A DNA stretch of 64,000 nucleotides from Protoeuglena noctilucae. Its lineage: Eukaryota > Chlorophyta > Pedinophyceae > Marsupiomonadales > Marsupiomonadaceae. Below, one piece after another: positions 59,003-64,000 of the stretch (within the stretch, counting starts at the first letter, position 1; every line of letters begins with the position of its first letter). The position numbers and the translations under genes were made by a program. The notes beneath the pieces are model-generated. The model was not told the origin of the DNA and ran no database searches. It saw only the letters and a program-made list of their open reading frames with translations. The stretch is from assembly GCA_958009085.1 (NCBI GenBank), contig OY253668.1, positions 2,084,295-2,148,294 on the forward strand. Reading direction: 5' to 3'.

Positions 59003-59912
59003 TCACTCGCGGATCCTCGTCTCCGCCTTGGTCACCTCCCTCTGGACCGTCTGCGGGGGCGCACGGACCACGTTGTCTCTGCCCCCTCTCTCGGCGACCC
59101 CTGGCCCGACAGTCGCGCTGTTTGGCAGCTGAATTGACAGGGTCTGAGAGGCAGCGTCTCGTACGTGAATTCCAGCTCACCTTCTCCCCCTCGGCCTTCT
59201 TCTCCGCCTTCCCCTTCGGCTTGAAGTTGGGGTCGAATGGCAGGTCCTTGGACCTGCAGAGGCGATGACCGGAGGGTCGGGGTCTCCAGCCCAGCCCAGT
59301 GACGACGCTGAGCAGGACGACCGCTGCCCCGATCACGTCGCCGCATGTGGGCCCCCCTGGCCCTGCTCACCGGAAGATGACGATGTGAACTTGGCCTACG
59401 AGGAGGTGGATGTAGGAGCGCGTGTCGTGCGTGATGCAGCAGGCGAAGTGGTACCCCGCAATGCAGTGGTACACGCCCTCGAGCGCCGTCTGCGTCGGAA
59501 AGCGGTCGTCGAAAGCCTTCTTCACGTGCTCTGCGGGGAGGGCAGAGTGAATGTGGGTCAGTGCGCTTCGGGGAGGAGCGCGGCGAGTCTCTGCCCCTGC
59601 GCAACCACCAAGATGGGGTCCCAGGCCCACCTGCAATGGCTTTCAGCTGCTTGTGCTTCGTCACGGCCTCCTCCGCAATCTGGATTGCCGCCTCCTGGAC
59701 CTCCTGCGCCATGTACGACTGCAGGACCTGCGCAGAGATGGCACCGCGGACGGTTCGGGCCAGCACATGCGACGCTGAGGGAGCCGGGCAAGCTCCAGGC
59801 TGCGGCTGCGGGTCCCGTCGCCAACTGCCCGCTTCCAGCGCTGTCTTGCCTTTGCCTCCACCTCCTTCGGCACCGCCTCCTGCGTTCCCGGCTCGGGATC
59901 CGCGGACATCAT
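59003..59912 (-). CDS. LC8-type dynein light chain with N- and C-terminal extensions
   Basis: Five exons (59912-59850, 59727-59631, 59530-59371, 59253-59181, 59050-59003) give 146 residues. The middle ~85 residues are a DYNLL/LC8 domain: EVQEAAIQIAEEAVTKHKQL, EHVKKAFDDRFP, GVYHCIAGYHFACCITHDTR and SYIHLLVGQVHIVIFR. LC8 homodimers bind intermediate chains and many other partners; flagellar dyneins carry divergent relatives. Canonical LC8 is about 90 residues and ends right after the GQV-I-LF strand. Here a Lys/Glu-rich tail of ~38 residues follows (DPNFKPKGKAEKKAEGEK, then a helix VQREVTKAETRIRE), and ~27 residues precede the domain. The first donor is GC (GCAAAG|GCAAGA). The divergence suggests an axonemal or specialised light chain. 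Confidence 0.85.
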
Positions 59913-60597
59913 CGTGCCCGCTCTCCTCCTGCAGAAAGCGGCCGCACGTGCTGTCTCTACGCCGCGCGCGGTCAGCGGGGCTCACAGGGCGAGTACTGAT
60001 ACAAAAAGCCAGCGCTTCTCAGCGCAGCACACCTTGTCGGTGTCCGCACCCTCCGAGGCCCTCGATGCCGAGGCTAGATCCAATCCGGGGGCGTTAGAGA
60101 TGCCTGCCGAACGGGCGCGCCCAGGTTGTTCTGCAATGAGGGGAAAAGGCAAGGAAAGGAGCACTTTGCCCGAGCAGGGCTGGCCAAGACACACTAGTGC
60201 CTTGCATGTCGTGACCTTCGCATGCATCCGGGGGCGTCCTCGTCGAGAAAGGAACCCGGAGAGCGTCAAACATAGCAGATACATTCACGGACAGCAGGAA
60301 AGGCATCATTGTCGTCACCTCAATGCGAGGAAGCTCCAGCGCAAGCAAAGAAAGGGCGAATTCCTCCTGCGCAACACAGCGTGTCAGCGAGTAGTCACAG
60401 AATGATCCTCAGACCATTGACAGGCTGTGAATGCGAGGGGCCTCAAGCAGATGCGTGTTCCCTGGAGGCTTGCACGCGAACTGGCAGCTGCAAAACAGGC
60501 TGGCGGGGCTTCCTGCGGCAGTGGCGAGGCTTGGACTCTGCAAATCTCAAACTTCAAAACCTAAAAGCGTCACACTCCTTGGCTCAAGCCCCCGTTG
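59913..60597. promoter_or_regulatory. Divergent region between the dynein light chain and the aminotransferase
   Basis: About 690 bases, less GC-rich than the genes on either side. No conserved element recognised. Confidence 0.45.
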
Positions 60598-62279
60598 ATG
60601 ACGGGAGCGTCCCCATCCGCCCTCCTCGCCGCCTTCCCGGGCGGAGTGTACACGGCGAGGATCGCGAATGCAGCCCAAACTCGGCCTGTCGAGGCCATAA
60701 CTCCTTCACGACCACGAAGTTCGCGAAATGTTGCTTACTCCCGCAGGCGGGCGTCGTGGAGCGCCCCATTCCCGGCGTCACCCTGCAGTTGCGGCACGAA
60801 GCCCTCCACGTGGCGCGATTGGCGCAGGGCGTCGCTCTCCACGCCGCTGCGTTTCAACAGCTGCTGGCGGCCGCGGTCCTGGATTGCGATGGCGGCGATG
60901 CCTCGCTCACGGGGCTCCTGTGCCCGGGGGAGGAGGCGGTTATGGACGGGGCCGTGACGCGGGCGCTGGAAGAAGCAAGGGTGGGAGAAGGCTCTGAGTG
61001 GACGGCACGGGCGCTGGCTGCGACGGGGGCGGCTCTGCGGGCGGAGGTGCTTGCGGCGCTGTCGGAGGCGGTGCAAGCGTCTGAGGGCTCTGCCGCGTGG
61101 GAGACGGGGGCAGAGGCCATGGCGGTGGTGGTGGTGGGGCCGGAGGGGACCTCGAGGCCGTGCTCGTGTCCCTGCCGCGTCAGGGAGGGGGCGGTCGTGT
61201 GTGCGCTCGTCTGCCCGCTCCCCGCACCCTCTGCTGGGCTGGGGCAGCCGCCCTGGGCCGCGGTCCGCGAGGGCCGGCGCAGGGACGGGCCGCCGCTCTC
61301 CAAGGTGGGCTGCGACGCGCGCCTGGCCCCGGGCTGCTCCCTGCCTCGGTCCTGGTTGGGGGGGTTGCCCCCGCGACCACCGACCCAGCTCCTTGCTCTG
61401 TTGCCACCGCGCAGTACTGCGCATGGGTGACCGAGCGCGCCGCGATCACCACGGGCTTGGGACCGGGGTGCGTGGATGTGGTGATGGCGGCGCGGGACGG
61501 GGAGGATGGGGCGCGGGTGCTGGTTGAGGGAGCGGTCACATCGCTGTTTGTGGTGGCGGACGCACGAGCCGCGAGGGTGCAGGCGAGAGGGATGGGGCAG
61601 GGATGCGGCAGCGGCGTGGACGGCGTCGGGCGAGCTGAATTATTGCAGCCTGTGTCCGCGCTGTGTGCAGGCAGAGTCCGTGGCAGAGAGGGGTGCAGAG
61701 CCGGACAGGGTGCGAAGAGCGCGGGCATGGGCGAGGGCGCTGGAGGCGGCGCTGCCAGTCTCACCGACAGACTGGTCGGATGCGGTAAGTGGGGTCGCTG
61801 CGGCTGCGACACAGCCAGCGGTGCTCTTTGGCACAGCCGTGTGCCAGCACAGGACACCGATGCAATCGTCCAACAATGTGTCCTCCTCCACAGGGTGACC
61901 CTCCCGTAGTGCTGTGCACGGCCCCTCTTTCATTGGGAGCACTGCCCGGCATTGCGCGTGTTCGGGCGCTTCACGCTGCGGCAGACGTGGCCCTGCCAGT
62001 CCTGCTGGCCGCCCCGCCTGCCGAGCTGTGGGGTTGCCGGGAGGTGTTCCTGTGCAACGCCGTCCGGTGGGTGCGCCGGCTCCTCTACCTGGTCATGTCA
62101 GGCATGGCACGTCCCCTTCACTGACGCCCCTTGTTCCCAGCCCACCCGCGTGCAGGGGCATGCTTCCGTTGGCCGCGTTGCGGGACGGTGGCGAGGGCGG
62201 GGCTCTGCTCTGGGCCGCCCGCGCAGAGGATGGCTGCCCCGGCCCCGTCACCCGGGCCCTGGCCGCAAGGCTGGTGTGA
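60598..62279 (+). CDS. Class IV (D-amino-acid/branched-chain type) PLP aminotransferase-like protein
   Basis: Six exons (60598-60654, 60747-61304, 61415-61582, 61671-61784, 61894-62066, 62156-62279) give 397 residues. The order fits the plant 'D-aminoacid aminotransferase-like' family (At5g27410-like): ALLAAFPGGVYTA at the start, then PPLSKYCAWVTERA with the candidate PLP lysine, VLVEGAVTSLFVVAD (the EG-TSN phosphate-binding region, here EGAVTSLF), LSLGALPGIARVR and REVFLCNAVRWV, ending DGCPGPVTRALAARL. Members of this fold transaminate or lyse amino acids; the substrate of this subgroup is not established. The Asn of the usual TSN is replaced by Ser-Leu. Introns 1 (TACACG|GCGAGG) and 3 (GTGCAG|GCGAGA) have GC donors. 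Convergent with the MscS gene. Confidence 0.75.
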
Positions 62280-62557
62280 TGCCTTCAAGTGCTAGCCCGC
62301 GTCGACGGCATCCGCGGTCGCTAGCAACGTGTCGAAGATCCCTCTGCTAACGCTAAGGTTCGGAGAGACCTGGGGAGCCCAGGGCTGCTAGGGAGGCTGA
62401 GACTGGCCAAAGCTTCCCAACGCTAGTGTCATCTCGGCAGTCGAACTGGGCTCACTGTCTCGTTGCTATGATAGGAACAGTGGAAACGCGGTCACCATCA
62501 GTCGTTGGAAGCGGATCGAGAGTCAGTCACGCAGGGTCACCCGGGCAGCGAGGCCCA

Positions 62558-63607
62558 TCACAAAAGCGGGCGCACCGCGGCCGGCTTGGGCTGCGGAGCG
62601 GGCTTCGCCGGTGCCGCATGGGGCTGCAGGGCGGCTGCGGCGGCTGCGGCCGCGACGGTGGGGTGAGCCGCGGCCTCCTCCCCTTGAACCGTGCGCACGG
62701 TGACGACGCCCACTGCGGGGCGGGCATGGCGATGCGCGGCGGTGGGTGGGGGTCGAACAGAGCAGGCCACCGTTCCACGACCGTCGCGCGGGGTGCCTAC
62801 CCAGCCACTCACCGTTCTGTGTGGGCTTGACGCCCCACTCCGATAGCCTCGCCATGACGAACCCCACCAGCTTGTCCCGCGCGGCGCTCCCCATGCCCTT
62901 GACGTGCTCGTTGAAGGCCCACTCATAGTACACGGCTAGCCGCATTTTGAGGCCGTTCTCCGGGCACTGCTGCTTGCGCACCGACACGCCGCCCCCGAAG
63001 CTGGAGGGGTCCTGGGGGCGCGGGCAGAGGAGGCGATGGGCGAGACCTGCCTGGCCGGGGCACCACCCGCCCCTCCCCGCCCCCACCTGCGCCATTGCCC
63101 TGGCAGGACCGCATCTGCGCCCCGAAGCCCCCCTCACTGACCCCCCTCGCTGCCCGCACCTTGGCAGTGAATTCCTGCAGCGCCGCGAGCAGTCGGTCGA
63201 AGATGGCCGGGGGCGTGTCCACGTCCACCCAGATGGCGAACTCGTCCCACTTGTTGCCGCTGATGCTGCAGTTGATGACCACCTCCGAGAAGAGCACCAC
63301 GTTGGGCCAGAAGTAGAGCTGCTGCTGGGAGTCCTGGAGCACTTGGGACGAGAGGAGTGGCGCGCGGTGAGCGGGGGGCACGCATCGGGCGGGCGAACCC
63401 ACCCACCGATGCCGTCCATGGGCCCAGGCATTGCAGTCGTGGCACGTGCACGCGCGTCCCACCGGTGCTGAAGAGCCGCATCTCCTTGACCTTAAACCAC
63501 TGGCCTCTCACGATGATCGAGTCCTCAACGTCGAAGGGGTGGACCGTGAAGTGGACCAGCATGATCTCGAAGATGCGCTGTAAGGTGCCACCAAAGACGA
63601 ACGTGAA
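62558..63607 (-). pseudogene. MscS-like mechanosensitive channel, N-terminal part cut off at the telomere
   Basis: The coding strand enters from the right at TFVFGGTLQRIFEIM, matching the conserved SFVFG region near the end of the pore domain in plant MSL channels. It continues with VHPFDVEDSIIVRGQWFKV, EMRLFSTG, LYFWPNVVLFSEVVINC, DEFAIWVDVDTPPAIFDRL and RLAVYYEWAFNEHVKGMG. These form the MscS beta domain and the cytoplasmic alpha/beta domain. The protein ends in an Ala/Pro-rich tail, stop at 62558-62560. All N-terminal membrane helices and the pore helix are missing: coding homology runs to within about 10 bases of the first telomeric repeat. I call it a truncated gene. It may be intact in another allele or locus, or the end may be misassembled. 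Confidence 0.75.
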
Positions 63608-64000
63608 GGGTTAGGGTAAGGTAAGGTTAGGTTTTAGGTAGGGTTAGGCAGGTTTAGGTAGTTTTTTTTTGGGTAGGTTTTAGGTTTAGGGTTAGGTAGT
63701 TTTTTTGGTAGGGTCAGGCAGTTTTAGGGTTAGGGTCAGGCTCAGGGGTTAGGGTTAGATTAGTTTTTGGTTAGGTTAGGGTTAGGTTAGGGTTAGGGTA
63801 GGGTTAGGGTTAGGGTTAGGGTAAGGGTTAGGGTTAGGGTTAGGGTAGGGTTAGGGTAGGGTTAGGGTTAGGGTTAGGGTTAGGGTTAGGGTTAGGGTTA
63901 GGGTTAGGGTTAGGGTTAGGGTTAGGGTTAGGGTTAGGGTTAGGGTTAGGGTTAGGGTTAGGGTTAGGGTTAGGGTTAGGGTTAGGGTTAGGGTTAGGGT
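63608..64000 (+). repeat. Telomere, (TTAGGG)n, with a degenerate proximal zone
   Basis: From about 63790 to the window end the sequence is almost pure TTAGGG read toward the right, the correct orientation for a right chromosome end. The inner 180 bases are degenerate (TTAGG, TTTAGG, TAAGG and TAGGG variants) with T runs at 63661-63670 and 63697-63703. No subtelomeric satellite separates the array from the MscS exon. Confidence 0.97.

Noticed and set aside
1-64000. Bacterial or organellar origin, operons, CRISPR arrays
   Set aside because: Introns, telomere, cyclin B, RPB5 and SEC63 show a nuclear chromosome; no regularly spaced repeats with spacers were seen.
1-64000. tRNA and rRNA genes
   Set aside because: I found no cloverleaf with A/B box sequences or rRNA-like stretch by eye; a tRNAscan run would settle it.

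Overview
The window is the right-hand end of a nuclear chromosome from a compact, GC-rich, intron-rich eukaryote. It finishes in a TTAGGG telomere (about 63608-64000). It encodes a plastid carotenoid enzyme (zeta-carotene desaturase), a glutamyl endopeptidase of the plastid type, a plant-type class IV aminotransferase, and two axonemal or dynein-type genes (CCDC39 and an LC8-type dynein light chain). It also carries a nuclear complex I 30-kDa subunit, which many algae keep in mitochondrial DNA. A unicellular alga that makes flagella at some stage fits best. A green alga is my first guess, but a haptophyte or another secondary alga cannot be excluded from this sequence alone. A run of 200 N shows that this is an assembly.

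Layout, left to right. 1-10.3 kb: 3'-truncated glutamyl endopeptidase (-), mitochondrial glycine carrier (+), a secreted Gly/Thr/Cys repeat protein (-), an unrecognised protein (-), complex I assembly factor NDUFAF2 (+). 10.5-21 kb: cyclin B (-), serine acetyltransferase (+), acyl-CoA-binding protein (-), CCDC39 (-). 21-34 kb: DUF445-like membrane protein (+), F-box/ankyrin protein (+), a very large coiled-coil protein with a C-terminal membrane anchor (-) that contains the N gap. 34-46.5 kb: Mn superoxide dismutase (+), HMCES/SRAP (-), NDUFS3 (+), a large signal-peptide multi-pass membrane protein (+), zeta-carotene desaturase (+). 46.5-55 kb: SEC63 (-), GatB (+), RPB5 (+). 55-64 kb: protein kinase (+), LC8-type dynein light chain (-), class IV aminotransferase (+), an MscS-like channel (-) whose 5' part is cut off by the telomere.

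The genes are unrelated housekeeping and accessory genes in alternating divergent and convergent pairs; there is no operon or cluster logic. Three (glycine carrier, NDUFAF2, NDUFS3) serve mitochondrial metabolism or complex I, Mn-SOD is also mitochondrial, and GatB serves organellar translation. I rebuilt the exon-intron structure of sixteen genes by reading frame and splice phase. In those models 23 of 77 introns start with GC instead of GT, mostly as AG|GCGAG. This is the strongest genome-wide signal. The second is the telomere that begins inside a conserved coding exon of the MscS gene.
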